This document shows, piece by piece, positions 47,029 to 55,555 of a DNA stretch of 64,000 bases (its first letter is position 1; every line of letters begins with the position of its first letter). The stretch covers positions 1 through 64,000 of the forward strand of contig NZ_AUXY01000080.1 of NCBI RefSeq assembly GCF_001625695.1, in the 5' to 3' direction. The stretch is from Pseudoalteromonas luteoviolacea H33-S (GTDB taxonomy: Bacteria > Pseudomonadota > Gammaproteobacteria > Enterobacterales > Alteromonadaceae). Below the pieces are notes generated by a model. That model made no database searches, was not told where the DNA came from, and saw only the letters and a list, made by a program, of their open reading frames with translations. Both the position numbers and the translations under genes were made by a program.

Positions 47029-47709
47029 CTAATAAATCAGCTTACCAATAGGATTTAGGAGTTTGCTTAAGCCTTTATTAAAGTGCAATGCGTTGTCAAC
47101 CAAAGTAAAACACAGGCATCCGTCTTTTGTTTTAGGCGTATGATTGTGGCGGCCATCGAGCATGATAAAATCGCCCGGTACGTACTTACCACTTTCATCT
47201 TCAAACGTCCCATCTAACAATAATGTTAGCTCAAAACCAGTATGTGTGTGTTCTGGTATTTCCCCACCTGGCTTAATATGTAATAAACTACTGCGCATGG
47301 GACCTTCATCAAGTTCAAATCGAGCTCGGGAGACTTTTCCGGCGTTCATAAAGCTGCCCAGTTTTAGCGCGGCTATTGCTCTTGGCAATTGAACAGACCT
47401 ATCCTGATAGTCAAACATGGTTACTTCATTAGGCACAACCTCAGTTTCGACTTCAAGTGATGTAATATCACTGAGCATTGCATCAAATAACAGATCGTCT
47501 TCTGCCAATGACACATCTTTTGTATCACTGTCGACATGCATCTCACTGGTGAAAAACATATCGGCTTGTTTAGCTTCAATTGCTTCAACTTCAGCTCTAC
47601 ATTTATCACAAAGCTCAACGTGCGCGGCTATAGCAACACTTAAACCGACTGGCAGCTCACCAGCTACGTGCTTATGCATTAACTGTTTAGAGGGATGATA
47701 CCTAATCAT
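47029..47709 (-). CDS. chrR: ChrR-type zinc-binding anti-sigma factor
   Basis: This is a 226-residue protein. The N-terminal anti-sigma domain (about 1-85) has the zinc set H5, H30, C34 and C37 (IAAHVELCDKCRAEV). The C-terminal cupin domain (about 100-205) contains H154, H156, E160 and H190 (PEHTHTGFE, DGRHNHTPK), matching the second zinc site of Rhodobacter ChrR. It should sequester the ECF sigma factor encoded just upstream and release it when singlet oxygen or related damage disrupts the complex. It overlaps the sigma gene by 8 bases. Confidence 0.92.
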   Translation of the reverse strand: MIRYHPSKQLMHKHVAGELPVGLSVAIAAHVELCDKCRAEVEAIEAKQADMFFTSEMHVDSDTKDVSLAEDDLLFDAMLSDITSLEVETEVVPNEVTMFDYQDRSVQLPRAIAALKLGSFMNAGKVSRARFELDEGPMRSSLLHIKPGGEIPEHTHTGFELTLLLDGTFEDESGKYVPGDFIMLDGRHNHTPKTKDGCLCFTLVDNALHFNKGLSKLLNPIGKLIY

Positions 47710-48325
47710 GCTGCTCTCCCAACTCTACTTTTAACTTCTTCAACGCTAAGCGCAACCTAGATTTCACCGTACCAACAGGAATACCCAAATGCTGAGCTAA
47801 CTGCTCTTGAGTCATATCTTCAAAATAGACACCAACAACCACATCTCTTTGTGCTGCTGGTAAGTTTTTAATTTTTTCTTTAAGCTGATTAGTTTGTAAG
47901 TGGTCTTTGAAACTTTTTTCACACACTTGTTCGTCATGGAACAGCGGCCAAATCTCTTCGCTTAAGTTATCTTCTCTGTTACTTTTAACTTTTCTGAGCG
48001 CATCGAATGAGGCATTCCTCATTATCGTATATACCCACGTAGTTGCTGCGCCTTTATCTTGATGATAGAGCTTGGCTTTTCTCCAAACTGACGTCATGGT
48101 GTCTTGTACCAATTCCATCGCCATAGCTTCTGAACCAAATTGCTTTATTCCAAAACGTTTGATTTTAGGGGCAAAATAAGAAAACAAATAAGCGTAAGCT
48201 TTTTTATCCGCGTTATTAGCGACATTGACTAATGCTTGAGTTAACTGTTCTGAAGGGGTTTCTTGCATCCCTTGGTTTATACCTTTTTTTGTGCGGCAAT
48301 CACGCGATTGCTCTAAACTAACCAT
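47702..48325 (-). CDS. ECF RNA polymerase sigma factor (RpoE/ChrR type, ECF11-like)
   Basis: This is a protein of about 207 residues with sigma region 2 (AYLFSYFAPKIKRFGIKQFGSEAMAMELVQDTMTSVWRKAKLY, TTWVYTIMRNASFDALRK) and region 4 (NLPAAQRDVVVGVYFEDMTQEQLAQHLGIPVGTVKSRLRLALKKLK). Together with the adjacent ChrR-like anti-sigma this fits the ECF group that answers singlet oxygen. The first ATG (48325) is used; an internal ATG at 48268 is an alternative. The gene is first in a ten-gene leftward run and has a matching -35/-10 in front of it, so it probably controls its own operon. Confidence 0.92.
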   Translation of the reverse strand: MVSLEQSRDCRTKKGINQGMQETPSEQLTQALVNVANNADKKAYAYLFSYFAPKIKRFGIKQFGSEAMAMELVQDTMTSVWRKAKLYHQDKGAATTWVYTIMRNASFDALRKVKSNREDNLSEEIWPLFHDEQVCEKSFKDHLQTNQLKEKIKNLPAAQRDVVVGVYFEDMTQEQLAQHLGIPVGTVKSRLRLALKKLKVELGEQHD

Positions 48326-48358
48326 AATTTAACGCTCTCAGCCAGTAACATATTAGAC

Positions 48359-48386
48359 TATACGTTAGGCTTTAACATCCAGATCA
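48359..48386 (-). promoter_or_regulatory. Candidate ECF-sigma autoregulatory promoter
   Basis: Read on the minus strand, TGATCT (48386-48381) and CGTATA (48364-48359) are separated by 16 bases, resembling the TGATC / CGTA elements described for RpoE-ChrR regulons. Initiation near 48352 would give a leader of about 27 bases before the sigma gene ATG. It partly overlaps the end of the LON-domain gene. Confidence 0.65.
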
Positions 48387-48956
48387 CTCTTGTTCATCAA
48401 AAACTTCAAACAAAACACCAGCCACAGCTTGATAAGTTTGGCAGCTTTGTATTTTTTGCTTTTGAGTCAGTGTTAAGGGCAACAACTCTAACCATCTGGC
48501 CGCAACCCAAATCGGATCCGCGTAATTCTTTTTCTTATATAAATCATTAAGCTCTGCATTAACAACAAACAAATCTCTGAGCAAATCAGCTAAGCGTTCG
48601 TGATAGGCAAAGTTTTCACTATCTAGCTCCCATAATGGCTCATCAATTGTATGACACCATCCATGCTTTAAATTCATCTCATCCACTGTCACATCTGTTA
48701 TCACTACTCTGTGTTTGGCATACACATCTATCAACAGTTGTCCGCCATTGTCTTGAGAGAAATCAACAATTTCCACAAATACCCCTTCTCTGGACACTGC
48801 TGTGTCTGAGGCTTTATCACCGTGGCATAACACAAAGCCGCTTTGCTCTCTCATAGCCACTTTGACCATGTGCAAATAGCGAGGCTCAAAAATACGTAAC
48901 CGTGTGTATCCCTGCGGTAAAATATAAACTGGTAAAGGAAAAAGTGCTCGTTTCAT
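48384..48956 (-). CDS. LON peptidase substrate-binding domain protein
   Basis: This is a 190-residue protein consisting of a stand-alone Lon N-terminal (PUA-like) domain: ALFPLPVYILPQGYTRLRIFEPRYLHMVKVAM at the start, then GVFVEIVDFSQDNGGQLLIDVYAKHRVVITD. There is no ATPase or protease part, as is usual for this free-standing family. Function unknown; a protein-binding role is inferred from Lon. It is upstream of, and on the same strand as, the ECF-sigma gene, which has its own promoter overlapping this gene's end. Confidence 0.85.
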   Translation of the reverse strand: MKRALFPLPVYILPQGYTRLRIFEPRYLHMVKVAMREQSGFVLCHGDKASDTAVSREGVFVEIVDFSQDNGGQLLIDVYAKHRVVITDVTVDEMNLKHGWCHTIDEPLWELDSENFAYHERLADLLRDLFVVNAELNDLYKKKNYADPIWVAARWLELLPLTLTQKQKIQSCQTYQAVAGVLFEVFDEQE

Positions 48957-49063
48957 ATTGACTTAGTAATGATAATCTCTAAGTCTATTTACGCCAATGT
49001 AAAACAAACCGATCAACCCTAATTCTGAATTAATCTTCTATAATTGCCATTTCGTTTGAAATC

Positions 49064-49369
49064 TTAATACCAAAGATACTTTTTAAGAGATACTCTGCCG
49101 TTGAGTGACTCCACCCCTTCAGCTTTTAATTTCAACGCTTGAGAATTAAACTTGTCGCTCTCTACAGGAAATGAAATTTTCCCCTGACTATTTATGACTC
49201 TATGCCAAGGCAATGAGCTGTCATTCGGGAGATGTTTTAATAAATAGCCCACAGCACGTGCATGTCTAGGAGCTCCTGCTAGCTTAGCTATTTGGCCATA
49301 TGTAGCAACATTCCCTTCAGGGATCGCACCTATTAGCGTGTATACTTTTTGCTTGAATTCATCATTCAC
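49064..49369 (-). CDS. Alkyltransferase-like (ATL) protein, MGMT fold
   Basis: This is a 101-residue protein with the MGMT C-terminal domain (YTLIGAIPEGNVATYGQIAKLAGAPRHARAVGYLLKHLP). The alkyl-accepting PCHR motif of true methyltransferases is PWHR here (LPWHRVINSQGKIS), so it cannot take the alkyl group and should instead bind O6-alkylguanine and flag it for nucleotide excision repair, as shown for ATL proteins such as YbaZ. It overlaps the upstream LysR gene by 8 bases. Confidence 0.88.
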   Translation of the reverse strand: MNDEFKQKVYTLIGAIPEGNVATYGQIAKLAGAPRHARAVGYLLKHLPNDSSLPWHRVINSQGKISFPVESDKFNSQALKLKAEGVESLNGRVSLKKYLWY

Positions 49370-50252
49370 GATATTGCTTACCTAATTCTTTAAATCCTTC
49401 CCACAAATATTGCGCGACAGAACCATGATGCGGTAACTGCCTTCTAAATGCATGAATATCTACTGTAAACTGATCTTGTCTATCAGATACTCTAATTTGC
49501 TCAAGTAACCCTTGTTCAAGTTCTTTCTCACAATGATTTAAAGTCACAATCGCAAAACCCAACCCTTGTAGTAAAAACATTTTTATTGTCGCTATATCAT
49601 CTAGCTTCATCACACTGCGACTTTTTGAATACTCTAAACGGTCACTATCAAACTCAAAACCACTTTCGGTCATTGCCAGACAAGGATATTGGTTGAGCTC
49701 TTCAAATGTAAGCCTATTTGGTATCAACCCTTTTTTAGCAACTAACCCAAGCTTTACTTCACCGATGGCCACAGATTCCAAATCACCAGTCGCGTGAAAC
49801 AAATTAAACCAAGGCCCGACACCAATATCCGACAGGCCTTGATTTACTCTATCTAGTGCTACAAAGCGTTTACCGCTGGTTATTTCAAATGCTGTAGAGG
49901 GAAATTGCCTGAATGTACGTTTGATAAGTTCATTACAGCTATAGTCGTAACTCATCGCTTCATAGCAAATATTGAATTTAGGCTCATTTCCTTGCGCAAA
50001 ATCCGCGGCCATAGACTTTAGGTTCTCGTGATGTTCTATCAGCTTTACCGCTTCTTTGTAAAATCGTTGCCCTTGCTCAGTAAGCTTAATTCTATACTCC
50101 TCCCTTGTTACCAAAGGAAAACCCAACTCTGTGCTGAGCCTTTTGAGCGCTTGGGTCACTGCGGGCTGCGTTTTAAATAAGCGCTTGGCAGCATCATTGA
50201 GACTTTGGGAATGTGCCACAACATGAAGGACTTCTAAATCCGATAACTTCAT
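49362..50252 (-). CDS. LysR-family transcriptional regulator
   Basis: This is a 296-residue regulator. The winged HTH spans residues 1-60 (LEVLHVVAHSQSLNDAAKRLFKTQPAVTQALKRLSTELGFPLVTR), followed by a periplasmic-binding-like effector domain (about 90-290). It is divergent, across 107 bases, from an RND efflux pair, which is its most likely target; the ATL gene downstream overlaps it and may be cotranscribed. No clear T-N11-A site stands out in the very AT-rich intergenic DNA. The inducer is unknown. Confidence 0.9.
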   Translation of the reverse strand: MKLSDLEVLHVVAHSQSLNDAAKRLFKTQPAVTQALKRLSTELGFPLVTREEYRIKLTEQGQRFYKEAVKLIEHHENLKSMAADFAQGNEPKFNICYEAMSYDYSCNELIKRTFRQFPSTAFEITSGKRFVALDRVNQGLSDIGVGPWFNLFHATGDLESVAIGEVKLGLVAKKGLIPNRLTFEELNQYPCLAMTESGFEFDSDRLEYSKSRSVMKLDDIATIKMFLLQGLGFAIVTLNHCEKELEQGLLEQIRVSDRQDQFTVDIHAFRRQLPHHGSVAQYLWEGFKELGKQYRE

Positions 50253-50359
50253 AAATTTTATTTATTAAAACCCTAATTATTTATAATTTTTATTTTAGTA
50301 CTATTTTATATATCCTGCACTACATTATCTTAGGAGTCATATATTTCGGAGTAACTTAA

Positions 50360-51439
50360 GTGTTTAAACGCGTACTCGTATTATCTTCCGCACTTTTACT
50401 TGGCGCATGCCAAGATGAAGTTATCCAATCACCAAAACAGGACTTGGTCAGACCCGTAAAACTACACACGGTCAGTGATCCTGCAGCTGCCACAATTAGG
50501 CACTTCCCCGCTGAAGTCGTCGCAAACCAAGGCTCATATCTTGCTTTTAGAGTTAATGGCGAGCTTATCGATTTTCCCATTTTAGCAGGCCAAGAGGTAA
50601 AGAAAGGTCAATTACTCGCAAAATTAGATCCTGAAGACTTTGAGCTGCAATTCCAACAACGCAAAGCGCAGTATGAGCTAGCCGCCTTGCAACTTAACCG
50701 CATTGAATCACTTTTTAATAAGTCGACTGCAAGTAAAGCTGAGTACGATCAAGCGCTCGCTAATAAGCAAGTTACAGAGTCTGCTTATCGTATTGCACAA
50801 ACTAATTTACAAAATAGCGAGTTGCGAGCGCCTTTTGATGGCACGGTCGCTAAGGTCTTCGTCAAAAACTTTGAAAATATTGTTGCTAAGCAAAATATCC
50901 TTCGATTAGAAACACGCGACAGAATGGACGTCGTCATTCAGGTGCCTGAAAAACTCGTTGCAAGAGTCAACAAAGATTTAGACTACCATCCAACGGTTGT
51001 TTTTGATGGCTTTCCCGATAAGTCATATTCTTTAACGATTAAAGAGTGGGACACTCAGGCAGATCCTGTCACTTTAACGTATAAAGTGGTTTTCTCACTG
51101 CCAATCCCTGAAGACTTCAATTTGTTTGCGGGTATGACTGGACACGTATACATTGACCCAAGCAAAGTCATGAATTTAAAAAAGGAAACCTTATTAGTTC
51201 CGAACGAAGCGGTATTCTCAGCTCAAGATGAGAAAATAGATAACAACCACTATGTGTGGGTTTATAACGCGCAAACGAATACGGTTAATAAACGTCATAT
51301 CACCTTAGGAGAGATGAGAGAGTCTAGCATTGAAGTACTTGAAGGGCTTCAGGCTGGTGAAATCGTTGTCGCCGCTGGCGTACATCATTTAAAAGAAAAT
51401 TTAAAAGTTAGACCTTGGACAAAAGAGCGAGGCTTATAA
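50360..51439 (+). CDS. RND efflux periplasmic adaptor lipoprotein
   Basis: This is a 359-residue membrane fusion protein starting with GTG. The signal ends in the lipobox LLGAC (Cys about 17). A lipoyl/barrel-sandwich half (VVANQGSYLAFRVNGELIDFPILAGQEVKKGQLLAKLDPEDF), a coiled-coil hairpin (about 80-140) and the returning half (NSELRAPFDGTVAKVFVKNFENIVAKQNILRLE) are clear. It should link the inner-membrane RND pump encoded next to an outer-membrane channel, no gene for which is adjacent. Confidence 0.9.
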   Translation: MFKRVLVLSSALLLGACQDEVIQSPKQDLVRPVKLHTVSDPAAATIRHFPAEVVANQGSYLAFRVNGELIDFPILAGQEVKKGQLLAKLDPEDFELQFQQRKAQYELAALQLNRIESLFNKSTASKAEYDQALANKQVTESAYRIAQTNLQNSELRAPFDGTVAKVFVKNFENIVAKQNILRLETRDRMDVVIQVPEKLVARVNKDLDYHPTVVFDGFPDKSYSLTIKEWDTQADPVTLTYKVVFSLPIPEDFNLFAGMTGHVYIDPSKVMNLKKETLLVPNEAVFSAQDEKIDNNHYVWVYNAQTNTVNKRHITLGEMRESSIEVLEGLQAGEIVVAAGVHHLKENLKVRPWTKERGL

Positions 51440-51441
51440 TT

Positions 51442-54400
51442 ATGAGCTTAGCAAGTTGGTCCATTGAGAATAAAGTCATTAGTGCGATGTTTGCCGTACT
51501 GCTGTTTGCAGCAGGTGGCGTGTCCTACTTTGGCCTTGGGCAGTTAGAAGATCCAGAGTTTACTCTAAAAAAAGCCATGGTGATCACCGCTTACCCTGGC
51601 GCCTCTCCTCAACAAGTTGAAGAGGAAGTGACCTACCCTATTGAAAATGCTATTCAAAGTCTTCCATACGTTGATTATGTCACTTCAATTTCTTCGCCAG
51701 GCAAATCTCAAATTTCAGTTGAGATGAAAAGCACCTATCGGAAGGAAGATTTAAAACAAATATGGGATGAGTTAAGGCGTAAGATCAATGACCTTACTCC
51801 ACAATTACCATCGGGCGTGCAACCGCCAACTATTATGGATGACTTTGCTGACGTATACGGGATGTTATATGGCGTTACTGGTGCAGGATACACTTATGAT
51901 GAGCTCAAAGATTATGTCGACTTTTTGCGCCGCGAACTGGTGTTAGTGGACGGCGTGAGCAAAGTGAGCGTTGCAGGTGAGCAACAAGCGCAAGTCATTG
52001 TTGAAATCTCGACACAAAAAATGTCTCAATTGGGTATCTCTCCAAATCATATTTTCTCTTTGCTACAAACTCAAAACACCGTGTCAAATGCTGGCAGAAT
52101 TCGCGTGGGTAACGAGTCTATTCGATTGCACCCTACTGGTGAGTTTTCTGATGTCTCTGAGCTTGAAAACTTACTGATCTCCCAACCTGGAGCACGAGAG
52201 CTTATCTATCTTGGCGATGTGGCAACCGTATCAAGAGAATATCAAGAAGTGCCTAACCATATTACTCGCTTTAATAATGACAGAGCATTGCTAGTTGGCA
52301 TTTCGTTCACATCGGGTGTTAATGTCGTTGATGTGGGCGTGGCTATTAAGAAGCGCTTAGCAGAATTAGAATATCAAAAACCTTATGGTATTGAAGTAAA
52401 CACCGTATACAACCAGCCTGCTGAAGTTAAAAAATCCGTAGATGGCTTCATTGTTAGTCTATTGGAAGCAGTCGCTATCGTTATCATCGTTCTGCTCATT
52501 TTTATGGGCGTAAAAAGCGGTATTTTAATCGGCGGTATACTGCTTTTGACCGTGCTAGGCACTTTCATTTTCATGAAATTGTTTGCCATCGATTTACAAA
52601 GAATTTCTTTAGGTGCTTTGATCATCGCATTAGGTATGTTGGTTGATAACGCCATCGTCATTACAGAAGGTATTTTGATCAACTTAAAGCGCGGTCAAAC
52701 AAAAGTGAAAGCGGCAGTGAATATTGTCGAGCAAACTAAATGGCCACTATTGGGTGCAACCATTATTGGTATCACAGCATTTGCACCTATTGGCTTAAGC
52801 TCTGATGCCAGCGGCGAATTCGCAGGTTCATTATTCTGGGTATTATTTATTTCACTCCTACTAAGCTGGGTGACTGCAATTACACTGACGCCTTTCTTTG
52901 CGAACATGCTGTTTAAAGAAGAAATTAAAGCCGGTGAGAATGAGCAAGAAAGTGACCCATATCAAGGTATCATCTTTACAGCGTACAAAGCATTACTCAG
53001 CTTTAGCTTGCGCAATAGGTGGAGCACCGTGGTCTTTATGGTTGTACTACTTGGCAGTGCTGTTGTCGGTTTTAAATCGGTGAAGCAATCATTTTTCCCA
53101 GCATCTAACACCCCAATGTTTTACGTCGATTACTGGAACTATCAAGGTTCGGATATCCGCACAACATCAGAGAATGTAAAAAAATTAGAGGCTTTCCTTA
53201 AACAACATGATGCGGTAACGGACGTGACAGCAACAATTGGCCAAGGCGCACCGAGATTCATGTTGACTTATAGCCCTGAAAAGCAATATGACGCGTATGG
53301 ACAGCTCATTATTCGAGTAAAAACTCGCGAAGACGTGACAGATATGATTGCGAGAGTACGTGCCTTCAGCGCAGAAAATGAGCTCGATGGACAGCTTAAA
53401 ATTAAGCGAATGGAAATTGGTCCTTCCACAGATGCAAAAATTGAAGCAAGGTTCTCTGGTCCTGATCCCGTAGTTTTGCGCCAGCTTGCAGCAGAAGCGA
53501 AAGCCATTTTGGCGAGTGACCCAGGAGCGCACAGTATTAAAGATGACTGGCGTCAACGCAGCAAAGTACTACAACCTGTATTTAACGAGCAAAAAGCACG
53601 TCGTCTAGGAATAAGTAAAAGCGATCTAGACCAACTTCTGTTGACGAGTGTATCGGGTAAGCAAGTTGGCCTATACCGTGATGGCACTCAGATGCTGCCT
53701 ATCGTCGCTCGCTCTCCGGAGACAGAGAGATACAGTGTTGAAAACTTACAAGACTTACAAGTGTTCAGTCCGGTATTAAATGTCTACGTACCAGTTAGCC
53801 AAATCGTAGATAAGTTTGAAGTGGTCTGGGAAGACAGCTTGATCATGCGTCGTGATAGAAAACGCACTATTACTGTCATGGCCGATCATGATGTCATTGG
53901 CAACGAAACCCCTGCTAAGTTATTTGGTCGCATAAAAGCAGATATCGAGGCCATTGAGCTACCGGTTGGTTATAAAATGGAATGGGGCGGTGAATATGAG
54001 TCCTCCTCTAAAGCGAAAACAGCCATCTTTGGCTCGCTACCTCTTGGCTATTTAAGCATGTTTATGATCACGGTGTTACTGTTCAACTCGGTTAAAAAGC
54101 CTCTGGTCATTTGGAGTACTGTACCACTGGCAATTATTGGTGTAACGGCCGGACTGGTTGCCTTCCAAGCCCCCTTTAGCTTTATGGCTTTACTTGGATT
54201 GCTGAGTCTCTCTGGCATGCTCATTAAAAACGGTATTGTGCTGATGGACCAAATAAATCTTGAAGTCGGCAGTGGTAAGTCACCTTACCAAGCCGTATTT
54301 GACTCTGGAGTGAGTCGTGTAAGACCCGTTTCGATGGCGGCAATCACAACAATACTTGGGATGATCCCTCTGCTATTTGACGTGTTTTTTAAATCGATGG

Positions 54401-54507
54401 CTGTAACAATTATGTTTGGGCTGGGCTTTGCAACCATCCTCACATTAATCGTGATACCTGTTGTGTACTGCTTAGTATTTAAGATCAAAGCACCCAACGC
54501 ACAATAA
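51442..54507 (+). CDS. RND-family efflux permease
   Basis: This is a 1021-residue inner-membrane proton-driven transporter with the usual plan: one N-terminal helix (VISAMFAVLLFAAGGVSYFGL), a large periplasmic loop, six helices including the proton-relay region LGALIIALGMLVDNAIVITEG, then a repeat of the arrangement (LLGLLSLSGMLIKNGIVLMDQI). The sequence fits the HAE1 multidrug/hydrophobe subfamily rather than metal exporters. I chose the ATG at 51442 (GAGG upstream) so that the frame does not overlap the adaptor stop. Substrate unknown. Confidence 0.92.
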   Translation: MSLASWSIENKVISAMFAVLLFAAGGVSYFGLGQLEDPEFTLKKAMVITAYPGASPQQVEEEVTYPIENAIQSLPYVDYVTSISSPGKSQISVEMKSTYRKEDLKQIWDELRRKINDLTPQLPSGVQPPTIMDDFADVYGMLYGVTGAGYTYDELKDYVDFLRRELVLVDGVSKVSVAGEQQAQVIVEISTQKMSQLGISPNHIFSLLQTQNTVSNAGRIRVGNESIRLHPTGEFSDVSELENLLISQPGARELIYLGDVATVSREYQEVPNHITRFNNDRALLVGISFTSGVNVVDVGVAIKKRLAELEYQKPYGIEVNTVYNQPAEVKKSVDGFIVSLLEAVAIVIIVLLIFMGVKSGILIGGILLLTVLGTFIFMKLFAIDLQRISLGALIIALGMLVDNAIVITEGILINLKRGQTKVKAAVNIVEQTKWPLLGATIIGITAFAPIGLSSDASGEFAGSLFWVLFISLLLSWVTAITLTPFFANMLFKEEIKAGENEQESDPYQGIIFTAYKALLSFSLRNRWSTVVFMVVLLGSAVVGFKSVKQSFFPASNTPMFYVDYWNYQGSDIRTTSENVKKLEAFLKQHDAVTDVTATIGQGAPRFMLTYSPEKQYDAYGQLIIRVKTREDVTDMIARVRAFSAENELDGQLKIKRMEIGPSTDAKIEARFSGPDPVVLRQLAAEAKAILASDPGAHSIKDDWRQRSKVLQPVFNEQKARRLGISKSDLDQLLLTSVSGKQVGLYRDGTQMLPIVARSPETERYSVENLQDLQVFSPVLNVYVPVSQIVDKFEVVWEDSLIMRRDRKRTITVMADHDVIGNETPAKLFGRIKADIEAIELPVGYKMEWGGEYESSSKAKTAIFGSLPLGYLSMFMITVLLFNSVKKPLVIWSTVPLAIIGVTAGLVAFQAPFSFMALLGLLSLSGMLIKNGIVLMDQINLEVGSGKSPYQAVFDSGVSRVRPVSMAAITTILGMIPLLFDVFFKSMAVTIMFGLGFATILTLIVIPVVYCLVFKIKAPNAQ

Positions 54508-54512
54508 CTGCA

Positions 54513-54542
54513 AAAAAATGGCCGCAATTGCGGCCATTTTTT
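54513..54542. terminator. Bidirectional rho-independent terminator
   Basis: AAAAAATGGCCGC-AATT-GCGGCCATTTTTT is a perfect palindromic hairpin with A and T tails, located between the convergent RND permease and rluF genes. It overlaps the last bases of the rluF frame. Confidence 0.92.
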
Positions 54543-55437
54543 ATCTCTTGAGTGATAACGTCCCTTTCACACGTTCAGGCTTTTTACCTGATTTTCTGTT
54601 TGGTTTATCTGGGCGAGCATGATTGCTCTTATTTTTACTGCGAGGCTTATCAGATACGCTTCGATTTTGATTAAACGATTCTTTTGGTTTCGCTCTTTTT
54701 TTATTATCGACCGATGCTTCCTCAGTTTTTGATGACCCCTCAATCGACGCGTTGATTTCAGCCATTTCCTTTTCACTTAGATGGCGCCACTCTCCGGCTC
54801 TAAGCCCGTTAAGATTCACATTCATGATCCTAACACGCTTTAACGTTTGCACTTCATATCCGAAGTGTTCACACATCCTTCTGATTTGTCTATTGAGGCC
54901 CTGAGTTAGAGTAATCGTAAACTTCTTTGGCCCAGTTTTTTTCACAAAACATTTTTTGGTGACAGTGCCGAGGATGGGCACGCCTGAGCGCATGCCATGA
55001 ATAAACTTATCATCGATAACTTTATCAACTGTGACGATATATTCTTTTTCGTGATTGTTGCCCGCACGCAAAATTTTATTGACGATATCGCCTTCATTGG
55101 TCAAGAAAATAAGACCTTCAGAAGGTCTATCTAGGCGCCCTATAGGGAAAATTCGCTCCGGGTAATTGATTGCATTGACAATATTGCTTCTAATTTTTCG
55201 CTCAGTAGTACAGGTCACACCAACGGGCTTGTTGTAAGCAATATAAACGCGCTTTGGCTTGGATTTTAAAGGCTTGTTATCTACCAAAATAGTGTCTGCA
55301 TCAGTGACCTTTAAGCCCATCTCTGCAATTTGACCATTCACGGAAACTCTTCCGTCACTGATCAGCGTATCTGCTTCTCTACGGCTGCAGAATCCAGTCT
55401 CACTGATATACTTATTTAGTCTCTTTGGTGTATCCAC
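54541..55437 (-). CDS. rluF: 23S rRNA pseudouridine synthase RluF
   Basis: This is a 298-residue enzyme. Residues 5-60 are an S4 RNA-binding domain ([30 protein letters not shown]). The catalytic core contains the Asp motif [27 protein letters not shown] and [26 protein letters not shown], matching RluF, which modifies U2604 of 23S rRNA. The last 65 residues are a Lys/Arg/Ser-rich disordered tail, longer than in many homologues, probably an RNA contact. Confidence 0.93.
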   Translation of the reverse strand: MDTPKRLNKYISETGFCSRREADTLISDGRVSVNGQIAEMGLKVTDADTILVDNKPLKSKPKRVYIAYNKPVGVTCTTERKIRSNIVNAINYPERIFPIGRLDRPSEGLIFLTNEGDIVNKILRAGNNHEKEYIVTVDKVIDDKFIHGMRSGVPILGTVTKKCFVKKTGPKKFTITLTQGLNRQIRRMCEHFGYEVQTLKRVRIMNVNLNGLRAGEWRHLSEKEMAEINASIEGSSKTEEASVDNKKRAKPKESFNQNRSVSDKPRSKNKSNHARPDKPNRKSGKKPERVKGTLSLKR

Positions 55438-55555
55438 GCCATTCTCAATGTTCTAAAAACGCTAATTGTATAATGATTCCAACATAAAATGAATTGGATA
55501 GCACAAGTTCAAGCTAGTTTCCGTACTGATAATTAAGGTTTTCAAAGAGTCGGGT

